A DNA stretch of 64,000 nucleotides from Postechiella marina (GCF_039538365.1 NZ_BAABCA010000004.1:496001-560000), one strand, 5' to 3'; counted from the stretch's first letter, positions 17,416 through 27,105 are shown. Program-made: numbers and translations. Notes: a model not told the origin generated them from the letters alone.

Positions 17416-18720
17416 TTAATTGTATTTTCGTTTCTCGAACCATCTATCGTTCAAAGATAAACTTATATGCAAATTAATAAAATTCTCTTGTATTAAATTG
17501 CTGTTTTTAGTACCTCTTTTGCCAATTTCTAGACCTAGGTTTGCATTAGAGATTCCTCCTGTTAATGGTAATCCTACTCCAAAAGACATGCCAAACTCTT
17601 CAATAGACTGTCCGTTTATATTTAAACCTGTTTTTTCTTGGTGTAAACCAGCTCTATAAACCATTCGTTTTAAGTAACTTGTATACGAATTGTATTGTGG
17701 AATATAAAAACCTCCTATAGATATAGTAGACGCATCTTCGTATGTTGTAGATGAACTAGAATATAATGGATTTGAAAAATCGCCAGTTTTTTGAGACGTA
17801 AATTCGGTACCTACAAACCACTTTCTAGGAGCTCCTATTCCTGCTCCAAACGAAAATTTTGACGGTATTGTTAAATCTGTTTGATGCAAACCTACTGATT
17901 CTAGGTCTACACTTACAGAACTAATTTCTGAATCTGTTCCTGTATCTGAAACAACTACCGTAGACAAATCTCTTGTATTTTTAGAAACCAAAGTATGCTT
18001 TGGCATATAGGTAAGCCCTGTAACAAGTTCTAATTTTTCTGTAATCATCGATTTATACGACACACCAAAGTTAAAGTTTAAGCCACTTAAATCTGACCTA
18101 TTACTTTCTTTAGATTGATTAAGCAATGGCAACCCATCGCTATCGTATCTGTAAATTATAGAGCTATTCTCTATATTACCAAAGTTATACTGTGCATCAA
18201 CACCAACGCTAAATCCTTTTTTAATGCGGTAAGCAAAACCTAAAAAGGCTTTATTTACGCCACCTTCTCCAGTAAATCTGTTAGAAATGTCACCATCATC
18301 GTTGACATCTTCTAGTTTATAACCTACTGCTGTGTATGGCACTAAACCAAAGCCAAAGCCAAACTTACCCATAGGTACGTTCATTGCCAAATAATCGAAT
18401 GTTGTAGAAGATGTGCTACCTTCACTTACATCGCTTTCTAAGTTTATACTAGAGTGGCTACCACCAACTGTAAATTTAACTGGTCTACTTTCGTTGTTCC
18501 AAAGCTCTAAATTATCTCCTGCGTAAGATGCTGGATTTCGTAAATTAACATGTATACTGTCGGTGTAAATACTTAGACCTCCCATACTTCTATTCTCTAC
18601 CGTCCCTTTAAATTTTAGACTTCCAATTCCATAAAAAGAATAAGGCGATGCCGTATTCTCTTGAGCATAAGTTTGAAAAGTAAAAATTGTAACAAAAACT
18701 AATACAAGTTTTTTTATCAT
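17416..18720 (-). CDS. Outer-membrane beta-barrel protein, unknown substrate
   Basis: The 434-residue product has a signal peptide (MIKKLVLVFVTIFTFQTYAQ), the motif ASPYSFYGIGSLKFKGTVENRSMGG and alternating hydrophobic strands to the end, resembling barrel proteins of the FadL/PorV-like type that are common in Bacteroidota. Its first glycine-aromatic motifs (YSFYGIG, RSMGG) are seen in this family. It sits 4 bases after coaX and 18 bases before the TPR gene, in an apparent coaX-OMP-TPR-lptC operon. No substrate can be proposed. Confidence 0.75.
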   Translation of the reverse strand: MIKKLVLVFVTIFTFQTYAQENTASPYSFYGIGSLKFKGTVENRSMGGLSIYTDSIHVNLRNPASYAGDNLELWNNESRPVKFTVGGSHSSINLESDVSEGSTSSTTFDYLAMNVPMGKFGFGFGLVPYTAVGYKLEDVNDDGDISNRFTGEGGVNKAFLGFAYRIKKGFSVGVDAQYNFGNIENSSIIYRYDSDGLPLLNQSKESNRSDLSGLNFNFGVSYKSMITEKLELVTGLTYMPKHTLVSKNTRDLSTVVVSDTGTDSEISSVSVDLESVGLHQTDLTIPSKFSFGAGIGAPRKWFVGTEFTSQKTGDFSNPLYSSSSTTYEDASTISIGGFYIPQYNSYTSYLKRMVYRAGLHQEKTGLNINGQSIEEFGMSFGVGLPLTGGISNANLGLEIGKRGTKNSNLIQENFINLHISLSLNDRWFEKRKYN

Positions 18721-18724
18721 TTGT

Positions 18725-19447
18725 TTAATTAAATTGTAAAATATGATTCAATCCTTCTAATAAAAAATTAGAGTTCGCAAATATGCTACTTTTTAATTGT
18801 TTAGACAAGAAATTACTATTGCCTCCTGTTAAAATAACTGTTAAATCTGGGTATTTAAGAGCATATTCCTCAATTACCCCGTCAATTTCTTTTAAAACAC
18901 CATTAATAACTCCTGAATGAATCGAGCTGTTTGTTGATGTGCCTATAATATTTTTTGGTTCTTCTATTTCTAACAACGGTAAATTTGCTGTTAAATTATT
19001 TAAAGACTTATATCGCACGACTATTCCTGGAGAAATGGCTCCACCTAAATACTCGTTTTTAGCGGTAACAAAATCGTAAGTAATACATGTTCCCGCATCT
19101 ATAATTAATACATTTTTACTTGGAAATTGCTGCACAGAAGCGCAAACTAACGCTATTCTATCTACACCTAAAGTTTTTGGCGTATCGTATAAATTTTTAA
19201 AGGGTAATTTGGTTTCTGAGCTTAATTGTATTAATTTAAAATGTGTGTCAATATATTTTAAATCTTCATCTTTTAAACTTCCTACCGACGAAACAATGGC
19301 TTTTTTTATTAAAGGATACTGCTTTTTTATACCATTAACCGTAACTAAAAAGTGTTCCATCTTAACTGCTTTCTTATCTATTAGTGTGTTATCACTAAAA
19401 ACAGCAAACTTTACTAATGTATTACCTACATCTATTATTAAATTCAT
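18725..19447 (-). CDS. coaX: Type III pantothenate kinase
   Basis: CoaX phosphorylates pantothenate in the first step of coenzyme A synthesis and is not inhibited by CoA. The 240-residue protein shows the ASKHA-fold phosphate motif NLIIDVGNTLVKFAVF (2-17), the VDRIALV segment, the second motif IDAGTCITYDFV and GGAISPGI, and a C-terminal LTGGNSNFL adenosine motif. It is the first gene of the operon leading to lptC. The minus strand carries TAAATTTG (19466-19473), 19 bases before its ATG. Confidence 0.94.
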   Translation of the reverse strand: MNLIIDVGNTLVKFAVFSDNTLIDKKAVKMEHFLVTVNGIKKQYPLIKKAIVSSVGSLKDEDLKYIDTHFKLIQLSSETKLPFKNLYDTPKTLGVDRIALVCASVQQFPSKNVLIIDAGTCITYDFVTAKNEYLGGAISPGIVVRYKSLNNLTANLPLLEIEEPKNIIGTSTNSSIHSGVINGVLKEIDGVIEEYALKYPDLTVILTGGNSNFLSKQLKSSIFANSNFLLEGLNHILQFN

Positions 19448-19465
19448 TTTTTTGTATCAAGTGTC

Positions 19466-19473
19466 AAATTTAC
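19466..19473 (-). promoter_or_regulatory. Candidate -7 box of coaX
   Basis: The minus strand reads TAAATTTG, an exact TAnnTTTG match near the coaX start, but no -33 TTG is at normal distance. AAGTGT (19460-19465) and ACACTT (19478-19483) form an inverted repeat around the box with a 12-base gap. Confidence 0.4.
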
Positions 19474-19582
19474 AAAACACTTTATTAAAATAATTTTATT
19501 TCCTCATGTAATTAATATTGAAGCAATTATAGGTGTCGACTAAAAAAAATGAATAATTTTTTTAATTTTTTACCTTTTTATT

Positions 19583-19613
19583 TTGGCAGATAACAATATT
19601 GAGTATATATTTG
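19583..19613 (+). promoter_or_regulatory. Promoter of tRNA-Phe
   Basis: A -33 TTG (19583-19585) and an exact TATATTTG (19606-19613) are separated by 20 bases, a full match to the Bacteroidota housekeeping consensus. Transcription would begin about 7 bases later, just ahead of the tRNA at 19628. Confidence 0.85.
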
Positions 19614-19627
19614 CATCCGCTAAGCGA

Positions 19628-19700
19628 GGTGCCTTAGCTCAGTTGGTAGAGCAAAGGACTGAAAATCCTTGTGTCCCTGGTTCGATTCCTGGAGGCACCA
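19628..19700 (+). tRNA. tRNA-Phe (GAA)
   Basis: A 73-base cloverleaf: acceptor GGTGCCT pairs with AGGCACC, D arm GCTC/GAGC, anticodon stem GGA/TCC with loop CTGAAAA giving anticodon GAA, and T arm CCTGG-TTCGATT-CCTGG. The discriminator base is A and CCA is not encoded (CTT follows), so it must be added after transcription. It has its own promoter and terminator and is a single-gene unit. Confidence 0.98.
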
Positions 19701-19712
19701 CTTCGAAAAGTG

Positions 19713-19748
19713 AACCCTTGATTATCTTTTGATTTTCAAGGGTTTTTT
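19713..19748 (+). terminator. Terminator of tRNA-Phe
   Basis: A perfect 9-base stem AACCCTTGA / TCAAGGGTT (19713-19721 and 19736-19744) is followed by a run of T to 19748. It starts 13 bases after the tRNA. Confidence 0.85.
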
Positions 19749-19767
19749 ATTTTACAACAATAACAGA

Positions 19768-20691
19768 TTAACTTAATTCTGCACGAAGCTTTTCTAGCAA
19801 CCTCTTAGTTGCCATTATACCTGTATCTGGACTCATAATTTCTCCTTCGTACTCTATACCTATATAACCAGAATAATTATGTTTTTTAACAATTTCTAAA
19901 ACACGCTTGTAATCAATTTTAGTTTCCTCGCCTTTTTCATCAAAATGGTAAGACTTAGCACTTACTGCTTTAGCAAAAGGCATCATTTCGTCTATACCTT
20001 TATATTTATCATATTCATTTAAACAAGCACGTTCTTTACCACGTTTAATACAAAAATTCCCAAAATCGGGTAATGTGCCACAATTTGGTAAGTTAACCGA
20101 ATTCATAACATCTACCACCCAAGCACCATCACTAGAGTATCCGCCATGGTTTTCTAAAATAACATTTAACCCAAAATCTTTGGCAAAATTAGATAAGCTT
20201 ATAAAACTTTTAACCGTGTTTTTATGCAATTCTTCTTTACTTCCATTTCCCCTTGCATCAACACGAATAGAATGGCAACCTATTGCTTTTGCTGCTTCTA
20301 TCCATTTTTTATGATTTTCTACAGCTTCCAAACGTTTTGTCTCGCTTTGATGCCCCAACAAGCCTTCTTTACCAACCATAATTAAAAGGTTTTTAACCCC
20401 TTCGTCTTCTGCTCTTTGTTTTAATTCCTTTTGATAGCTTTTATCGGTTGCTGGTTTATCAAAAAAGAAACTTACATACTCAACACCTAAAATACCATAC
20501 TTATCTTTTGCGTATTTAGGAAAATCTAAATTAGCAATAGTGCCACTTTTTAAAGCCTCTCGAACAGACCATTGCGCCAACGAAATATCAAAATGAAATT
20601 TTGGAGTTAACAAATTACATGCTGGAGACATTAAGGCTAAAGCACCTACAGATAATACACCACTCTTTTTTAAAAACATTTTTCTATCCAT
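19768..20691 (-). CDS. Sugar phosphate isomerase/epimerase-like lipoprotein
   Basis: The protein has the xylose-isomerase-like TIM-barrel fold. Metal-site-like residues appear in VILENHGGY, TLPDFGNF, SAKSYHFDEKG and GYIGIEYEGE, the typical Glu/Asp/His/Glu ligands of this family. Starting at the ATG at 20691 gives 307 residues beginning MDRKMFLKKSGVLSVGALAL with a cysteine at about 25 (MSPAC), so it is exported and perhaps lipid-anchored, a layout common in polysaccharide-using Bacteroidota. An in-frame extension to 20742 would put 17 residues before this signal and is rejected. It is divergent from the cytochrome/dehydrogenase gene and probably acts on a related sugar; the substrate is unknown. 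Confidence 0.83.
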   Translation of the reverse strand: MDRKMFLKKSGVLSVGALALMSPACNLLTPKFHFDISLAQWSVREALKSGTIANLDFPKYAKDKYGILGVEYVSFFFDKPATDKSYQKELKQRAEDEGVKNLLIMVGKEGLLGHQSETKRLEAVENHKKWIEAAKAIGCHSIRVDARGNGSKEELHKNTVKSFISLSNFAKDFGLNVILENHGGYSSDGAWVVDVMNSVNLPNCGTLPDFGNFCIKRGKERACLNEYDKYKGIDEMMPFAKAVSAKSYHFDEKGEETKIDYKRVLEIVKKHNYSGYIGIEYEGEIMSPDTGIMATKRLLEKLRAELS

Positions 20692-20932
20692 TCGTATTTT
20701 ATTTTTATAAATTAAAGACCTAACTATTAAGTATTTACTCAAATGTAGTTAATTTGAAAAAAATACCTAAATAATACAACTCTAAAATATCTATACAACA
20801 CATTAATTAATACAACATATATTCTTTAAACAGCTAAATACGTTTAATTTATAATCAAACCCATAAAACAGAAGCCCTATCAAACTAGAATTTCCTATTT
20901 TTAGAAAGTTAAACACCAACGACAACTATTTT

Positions 20933-23900
20933 ATGAAACTTAAACCAATAGTGGGTTATGCCTTTTTATTTTGCATAGCCCTTACCTCTTGCAATAACAA
21001 ACCTAAAAAACCAACAGAAATACCCCTAACCATTATCGAAGATTCTTTAGTTGGAGAAATACGCGCCATAGAGGCCAAAAAAACTACTACTGCTAAAGTT
21101 GGAGACGGATTAGTTTTAAGTTTATGGGCTTCAGATTCTTTGGCTCCAGATCCTGTTTCGATGGATATTGATGAAAATGGACGTGTTTTTATGACAAGAA
21201 CCAATCGTCAAAAAAATTCAGAATTCGATATTAGAGGTCATAGAAATTGGATGACTCCATCTATTTCTTGGCAAACTGTAGAAGACCGACGCAAGTTTCT
21301 TTACGAAAACTTTGCAACCAATTTAAGTACAAAAAATACTTGGTTAAAAGATTTAAATAACGACTCTATTCACGATTGGAAAGATTTAACGATTGAAAAA
21401 GATGAAGTTTGGATGCTAGAAGATACAGACGGTAATGGAATAGCAGATAAATCGACACGAATTTTAAACGATTTTAACAATGAAGTTGATGATGTTGCCG
21501 GTGCTCTTTTAGTTAAAGGCGATAATTTATATGTTGGTATTGCACCAAATATGTGGAAAATTAAAGACTCCAATGACGATGGTGTTTTTGACGAAAAAAC
21601 ATCTCTAGCCAATGGTTTTGGTATTCACGTTGGCTTTGGCGGGCATGGTATGTCTGGAGCTATCGAAGGCCCAGACGGGAAAATATATTGGGGTATTGGT
21701 GATATTGGTGCTAACCTAACAGACAACCAAGGCAATACTTATAAATACCCAAATCAAGGCGTTATTGTAAGGTGTAACCCAGACGGTAGCAACTTTGAAA
21801 TTGTTGCTCGCGGATTAAGAAATACACACGAATTTGTTTTTGATGCCTATGGTAATATTATTACATCAGATAATGATGGAGATCACAAAGGAGAAACAGA
21901 ACGTTTAATTTATATTGTAGAAGGACACGATGCAGGATGGAGAGCCAATTGGCAGTATGGAAAATACACAGACCCAAAAAACAACGAGTACAAAGTCTGG
22001 ATGGATGAAGAACTTTTTAAACCACGTTGGGATGGACAAGCTGCTTACATTATTCCGCCAATTGCCAATTTTCATGGTGGGCCAACTGGCATGGCATTTA
22101 ACCCCGGAACTGGTTTAGGGATAGATTGGCTAAATAGTTTTTTTCTGGTTCAGTTTTCTGGAGCTCCAAACAGGTCTCATGTCTGGAATTTCACATTAAA
22201 ACCTAAAGGAGCTTCGTTTGTATTAGATAAAGACGAATCTATTTTAAATGGCATTTTAGCTACCGGTTTACGCTTTGGCCCCGACGGTGCATTATACATG
22301 ACAGATTGGATAAATGGTTGGAAAACAAAAAACCTAGGACGTGTATGGAAACTAGATGTTGAAGCCAATAAAAACGACTTAAAAAACGCGCGTTTAGAAA
22401 CTCAAAAATTAATAACTTTAGATTACAAAAAGCAATCTATAAGCGAGCTCACGAGACTACTTAGTTATATAGACATGCGTATTAGAAAAAAAGCACAGTT
22501 CGAATTAGTAAAAAGAGGTACTTCTGGATACAATGTATTTAAAGAGGTTATTATTAATAACACCAACCAATTTGCTAGAATTCATGCCATTTGGGGTATA
22601 GGTCAAATATCCGATTCTAAACAAGAAAAAGCCTCGCCTTTATTAGACTTACTAACCGACTCTAACCCCGAAATTATAGCACAAGCAGCAAAAATATTAG
22701 GAGACGTTAAACATAAGAACGCGAGTTCTAAATTAATCCCTTTATTAAAACACGATAATGCACGTGTTCGCTTTTTTGCAGCTCAAGCGCTAGGCAGATT
22801 AAAACATAAAGAAGCTGTTAAGCCTTTATTAAAAATGCTTGAAGAAAATAACGACGAAGATGTATATATAAGACACGCTGGTGTATTAGCCTTATATCGT
22901 ATTGGAGAAATACTCCCTATAACAGCATTAGTAAAAAGCCCTAATAAAAGCTTAAGGTTAGCTGCTGTTTTAATTTTAAGAAAGTTTCAGTCTAAAGACA
23001 TCGCTAAGTTTTTAAATGATGAAGATAATTATATTGTAACAGAAACAGCAAGAGCAATTAACGACGATTGGTCTATTAAAGGAGCGCTTCCTGCTTTAGC
23101 TCAAATTTTAACTAACAAAAGATTTAAAACATCTGAACCTCTTTTAAGGCGAGCTATAAATGCTGCTTTAAGGGTTGGTAGCGAAAAAGATTTAAATAAT
23201 TTACTTGCCTTTGCTAAAAGAACAGATGTTTCTGGAATTTTAAGAAGTGAAGCATTAGCCACTATAAGCTCTTGGACATCACCATCGGTTTTAGACCGTG
23301 TAGATGGTCGATATAGAGGAGAAATAAAGAGAGATGCAAATACTGTTAAAAGTAAAATTGAAAAAGAAATACCGCATTTCTTAAACGATAAAGATCCTAA
23401 TGTATTAGCAGGAATTGCAGAAGTTCTTATAACACTTCAAATAGATTCTTATAACGATAAATTGTTTCATATTTTAAAAACAAACCCATCTACTATAGCT
23501 AAATCTGCTGCATTAAAAGCGCTTGGCAACCTCAACTTTAAATCCATTGAAAGTGCGGTACAATTAGGGATGAAAAACAAGGGGCAAAATGTTAGATCTA
23601 CAGCTATTGCATTAATTAAAAAATTAAATATATCTAAAGAAAGACTTCCAGAAGTTATAGAGCCAATTTTTAAATACGGAACTATTAACGACCAACAAAC
23701 CATGTTAAATACTTTAGGCGAATTACCAGTAGAAAATACCGAACATATTTTTAAAAGTTTAATTAATAAAGCTAAAAACAAAAAAATATCTAAAAGCATT
23801 ACGCTAGATTTAATTGAAGCTGTAGAAAAAACAAAATCTAAAACACTTATTACTAAACTAAGTAGCATAAGAGAAAGCAGTGATTTTACAGAATCGTATA

Positions 23901-24334
23901 AAGATGTATTATACGGAGGAAATGCTAGAAAAGGACGCCAAATATTTCATAAAAACTCTACTGCTCAATGCGTTCGTTGTCATGTTGTTGCTGGAGGAGG
24001 CGGAAAAGTTGGACCTAATTTAGACAACATAGGCAATACTCTAACTAGAGAACAACTACTTGAAGCCCTTATAGAGCCAAGTAAACGACTTGCTCCTGGA
24101 TTTGGAAACGTTGTGTTAACTTTAGACGACGGACAAGTGGTAACAGGCGTTTTAGCCGAAGAGAAAGCACATGAATTAATTATAACAACATCTGAAGCAG
24201 AACCATTAGACATCCCAATATCTAGAATAAAAAAGAGAGAAAACATGCCTTCGTCTATGCCACCAATGGGTAAACTTATTAAAAAGAGAGAATTAAGAGA
24301 TGTCATTCAATACCTTTCCACTTTAAAGAAATAA
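20933..24334 (+). CDS. Membrane-bound dehydrogenase with HEAT repeats and cytochrome c domain
   Basis: The 1133-residue exported lipoprotein (signal ending ALTSC, C20) has three parts. The first, about 40-480, is a beta-propeller like the PVC-type membrane-bound dehydrogenases and quinoprotein glucose dehydrogenases (ISDNDGDHKGETERLIYI, FHGGPTGMAFNPG, LRFGPDGALYMTDWINGWK). The second, about 500-960, is a helical HEAT-repeat array (ASSKLIPLLKHDNARVRFFAA, HKEAVKPLLKML). The third, about 1000-1133, is a cytochrome c domain with CVRCH (C1013, C1016, H1017). It probably oxidises a sugar or sugar derivative in the periplasm and passes electrons through haem c. It heads the operon with the TRAP transporter. 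Confidence 0.84.
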   Translation: MKLKPIVGYAFLFCIALTSCNNKPKKPTEIPLTIIEDSLVGEIRAIEAKKTTTAKVGDGLVLSLWASDSLAPDPVSMDIDENGRVFMTRTNRQKNSEFDIRGHRNWMTPSISWQTVEDRRKFLYENFATNLSTKNTWLKDLNNDSIHDWKDLTIEKDEVWMLEDTDGNGIADKSTRILNDFNNEVDDVAGALLVKGDNLYVGIAPNMWKIKDSNDDGVFDEKTSLANGFGIHVGFGGHGMSGAIEGPDGKIYWGIGDIGANLTDNQGNTYKYPNQGVIVRCNPDGSNFEIVARGLRNTHEFVFDAYGNIITSDNDGDHKGETERLIYIVEGHDAGWRANWQYGKYTDPKNNEYKVWMDEELFKPRWDGQAAYIIPPIANFHGGPTGMAFNPGTGLGIDWLNSFFLVQFSGAPNRSHVWNFTLKPKGASFVLDKDESILNGILATGLRFGPDGALYMTDWINGWKTKNLGRVWKLDVEANKNDLKNARLETQKLITLDYKKQSISELTRLLSYIDMRIRKKAQFELVKRGTSGYNVFKEVIINNTNQFARIHAIWGIGQISDSKQEKASPLLDLLTDSNPEIIAQAAKILGDVKHKNASSKLIPLLKHDNARVRFFAAQALGRLKHKEAVKPLLKMLEENNDEDVYIRHAGVLALYRIGEILPITALVKSPNKSLRLAAVLILRKFQSKDIAKFLNDEDNYIVTETARAINDDWSIKGALPALAQILTNKRFKTSEPLLRRAINAALRVGSEKDLNNLLAFAKRTDVSGILRSEALATISSWTSPSVLDRVDGRYRGEIKRDANTVKSKIEKEIPHFLNDKDPNVLAGIAEVLITLQIDSYNDKLFHILKTNPSTIAKSAALKALGNLNFKSIESAVQLGMKNKGQNVRSTAIALIKKLNISKERLPEVIEPIFKYGTINDQQTMLNTLGELPVENTEHIFKSLINKAKNKKISKSITLDLIEAVEKTKSKTLITKLSSIRESSDFTESYKDVLYGGNARKGRQIFHKNSTAQCVRCHVVAGGGGKVGPNLDNIGNTLTREQLLEALIEPSKRLAPGFGNVVLTLDDGQVVTGVLAEEKAHELIITTSEAEPLDIPISRIKKRENMPSSMPPMGKLIKKRELRDVIQYLSTLKK

Positions 24335-24372
24335 TTGTAATTTCATGGCTATTTAATTAAACACTGTTATAA

Positions 24373-25365
24373 ATGATCCAAAAAAAGAGTTTCACTACAT
24401 TTACCATGCTATTGGCTTGTTTTTTATGTGGTAGCCTGTTTTTTGGGTGTAAGCAAAAAGAAAAACCAGAATTTTTATTTAGAGCGAGCTTAATTGTAAA
24501 CGAAAATCACACTTGGTTTCAGGCCTTCGAGTATTTTGGACAAACACTAGAAGAACGCTCTAATGGGCGTATGAAACTTCAAGTTTACCCATCTGAACAA
24601 CTAGCCAAAGAAATTGAAGCCATTAGACTTATTCAAGCTGAAGTTATAGACATGACCGTAACAGGATCCATGCTAAACAATTGGTTTGAGTTGGCTGCAT
24701 TTTGCGAATTACCCTTCTTTTTTAAAGATACTATTGAGGCTAGAAATTTTATTCACGGACCTATTGGAAAAGAAATGGAACACCAAATGATTAATGTTAC
24801 AGGTTTACGTCCTGTAGGCTATTTTCAAAGAGGGCCTAGACACTTAACCTCTAACAGACCAATAAAACACCCTGACGATCTGCAAGGGTTAATTGTACGT
24901 GTACCCAACGTTCCTTCGTTTGTTACTGCCTGGAGCGCATTAGGTGCAAAACCTACACCAATGGCATTTTCTGAAGTTTTTACCTCTTTACAACAAGGCA
25001 CCATTGAAGCTCAAGAAAATCCTTTCGATTTAATTAAAAATGCAGGTTTTTACGAAGTACAAGACTATATAAACCTAACAGAACATGTAATTAGTTGGGG
25101 CTACCCCGTTATTGGCGAAAAACAATTTCAAAAACTTCCTGAAGATTTAAAAACTATATTTTTAAAAGCTGCAAAAGACATGCAAGCCTACGAACGTCAT
25201 CTTTTTACAGAAAACGAAAAACATATTAAAGACGAACTAGCTGCTAAAGGCATGACTTTTATTGAAGTAAATAAAGATGCTTATATTAAAAAATGCGAAG
25301 ATGCTATTTATAGTAGTTTATCAAATGACATGAAAAAAGTATATAAAAAACTAAAGAATCCATAA
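24373..25365 (+). CDS. dctP: TRAP transporter substrate-binding protein DctP
   Basis: The extracytoplasmic solute receptor of a TRAP transporter. The 330-residue protein has a lipoprotein signal (GSLFFGC, C26) and the DctP fold with RASLIVNENHTWFQAFEYFG, the KHPDDLQGLIVRVPNVP segment that carries the conserved carboxylate-binding Arg, and EVFTSLQQGTIEAQENP. The ligand is probably an organic acid or uronate, as is usual for DctP proteins with this Arg. A lipid anchor, unlike the free periplasmic receptor of Proteobacteria, is common in Bacteroidota. It begins 38 bases after the dehydrogenase and is followed by dctQ after 4 bases. Confidence 0.91.
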   Translation: MIQKKSFTTFTMLLACFLCGSLFFGCKQKEKPEFLFRASLIVNENHTWFQAFEYFGQTLEERSNGRMKLQVYPSEQLAKEIEAIRLIQAEVIDMTVTGSMLNNWFELAAFCELPFFFKDTIEARNFIHGPIGKEMEHQMINVTGLRPVGYFQRGPRHLTSNRPIKHPDDLQGLIVRVPNVPSFVTAWSALGAKPTPMAFSEVFTSLQQGTIEAQENPFDLIKNAGFYEVQDYINLTEHVISWGYPVIGEKQFQKLPEDLKTIFLKAAKDMQAYERHLFTENEKHIKDELAAKGMTFIEVNKDAYIKKCEDAIYSSLSNDMKKVYKKLKNP

Positions 25366-25369
25366 TTTT

Positions 25370-25828
25370 ATGCTAAAAAAAAATATTGAAAAAATTTTAA
25401 AACTAGGCACTATCTGGAGCGTTTTCTTATTAATTGGCTCTGTTTTATTACAAATTTTTGCTCGTTTCTTTTTAGCCCAAGCACCATCATGGACCGAAGA
25501 ACTTTCTAGATTATGTTTTATTTTTGCTGTAGCCTTTGCCTCGCCTCTAGCTCTAAAATCTAACTACTACATCCAATTAGATGTTTTTTACAACATGCTT
25601 AAAAACACATGGCAGCAAAAGCTAAACCTTTTAATATCTATAGTTATTTTTATTCTTTTTCTTGTGTTAACGCTATCATCTATAAAATTTATTGTTATGG
25701 GCTTTACAGAAAACTCCCCGAGTATGGGCATAAAAATGGGCGTTGCTTTTTCTAGTATGCTTATTCTTGGCATTACCATGTGTTATTTTACGGGTTTAAA
25801 ACTTTTAAAACAACTTAAAAAAGAGTAA
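25370..25828 (+). CDS. dctQ: TRAP transporter small permease DctQ
   Basis: The 152-residue protein has four predicted membrane segments and the family signature WTEELSRLCFIFAVAFASPLALKSN (about residues 43-67). DctQ is the small membrane subunit that supports the M subunit. It lies 4 bases after dctP and 2 bases before dctM, so the three are one transcription unit. Confidence 0.92.
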   Translation: MLKKNIEKILKLGTIWSVFLLIGSVLLQIFARFFLAQAPSWTEELSRLCFIFAVAFASPLALKSNYYIQLDVFYNMLKNTWQQKLNLLISIVIFILFLVLTLSSIKFIVMGFTENSPSMGIKMGVAFSSMLILGITMCYFTGLKLLKQLKKE

Positions 25829-25830
25829 TT

Positions 25831-27105
25831 ATGATATTGGTGCTATTTATTGTTTTTATAGTTTGCTTAATTTTAAGGTTTCCTATTGCCTTTTCTTTGG
25901 GCTTATCTTGCCTAGCTTATATTGTTTTAAATAATATTCCTTTAATTGTAATACCCATGAAACTCTATTCTGGTATAGATGTATTTGTGTTATTAAGTAT
26001 ACCTGGGTTTATTATGGCAGGTAACCTTATGAATTATGGCGGACTTACTGAGAAAATTATAAATTTCTGCAATCATTTAATGGGACATATTACTGGTGGA
26101 TTATCACTAGTAAACATTGGTGCATCTATGTTATTTGCTGGTATTTCTGGCACCGCAATTTCCGATACCGCTAGCATGGGTTCCATTATGATTCCTGCTA
26201 TGAAAAAAGAAGGCTACGATGCCGATTTTTCGTGTGCTGTTACCGCATCATCGTCAACCATGGGACCAATTATTCCTCCTAGCATCCCTATGATAATTGC
26301 AGCTACACTAAGCGGCCTATCTGTAGGTCGTTTGTTTCTTGCTGGCGCAATTCCTGGTTTATTATTAGGAGGCGGTTTAATGGCTACAGCTTATTTTATT
26401 TCTAAAAGAAAAAAATACCCTAAACATCCCAAAAGCAGTTTAAAACAGGTTTTGCTTAGTTTTAAAGACACTTTTTGGTCGTTATTAATGACATTTATAA
26501 TCCTTTTCGGAATAATTGGAGGTGTTTTTACCCCAACCGAAGCCTCTATAATTGCAGTAATTTACGCGTTATTAATTGGTGCTTTTGTGTACAAAAAATT
26601 AAATTTCAGAAAAGTTCAAATTATTGTTTTAGACTCCATGAAAACCTCGGCTTCTTTAATGTTATTAATTGGTTTTGCTAATTTATTTGGGTGGATTTTA
26701 ATTACAGAACAAGTACCACAACTTATTTCTTCTGAAATTTTAGGTATTTCTACCAACAAATACATGGTGCTACTTATGATAAATATACTACTTATATTTG
26801 TTGGCACATTTATGGAAACCATTGCTGCGCTTCTTATATTATTTCCAATTCTTTTAAAACTAGCCATTTCTGTAGATATAGACCCCATTCATTTTGCAGT
26901 AATTGCTGTTTTAAATCTTATAATAGGTTTAACAACACCACCGGTTGGTGTTTGTTTATTTGTAGCATCAAGCATAGGTAAAGTTTCTATTGCTAAAGTT
27001 AGCAAAGCCAGTTTTCCATTTTTAATTATTAGCTTTGTAGTACTTGCTTTAGTAACTTTATTCCCTAGCATTTCGTTAACATTGCCTAGTTGGATTATGG
27101 ATTAA
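25831..27105 (+). CDS. dctM: TRAP transporter large permease DctM
   Basis: DctM is the sodium-coupled translocation subunit. The 424-residue protein has about twelve membrane segments and the motifs IPGFIMAGNLMNYGGLTEKI, AGISGTAISDTASMGSIMIPAM, ASSSTMGPIIPPSIPMIIAA and GLTTPPVGVCLFVAS, all diagnostic of the M subunit. It completes the transporter dctPQM encoded with the dehydrogenase and followed by a LacI regulator. Confidence 0.94.
   Translation: MILVLFIVFIVCLILRFPIAFSLGLSCLAYIVLNNIPLIVIPMKLYSGIDVFVLLSIPGFIMAGNLMNYGGLTEKIINFCNHLMGHITGGLSLVNIGASMLFAGISGTAISDTASMGSIMIPAMKKEGYDADFSCAVTASSSTMGPIIPPSIPMIIAATLSGLSVGRLFLAGAIPGLLLGGGLMATAYFISKRKKYPKHPKSSLKQVLLSFKDTFWSLLMTFIILFGIIGGVFTPTEASIIAVIYALLIGAFVYKKLNFRKVQIIVLDSMKTSASLMLLIGFANLFGWILITEQVPQLISSEILGISTNKYMVLLMINILLIFVGTFMETIAALLILFPILLKLAISVDIDPIHFAVIAVLNLIIGLTTPPVGVCLFVASSIGKVSIAKVSKASFPFLIISFVVLALVTLFPSISLTLPSWIMD

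Noticed and set aside
20956..24306. Long minus-strand frames opposite the HEAT/cytochrome gene
   Set aside because: Shadow frames of a well-supported coding region without recognisable domains.
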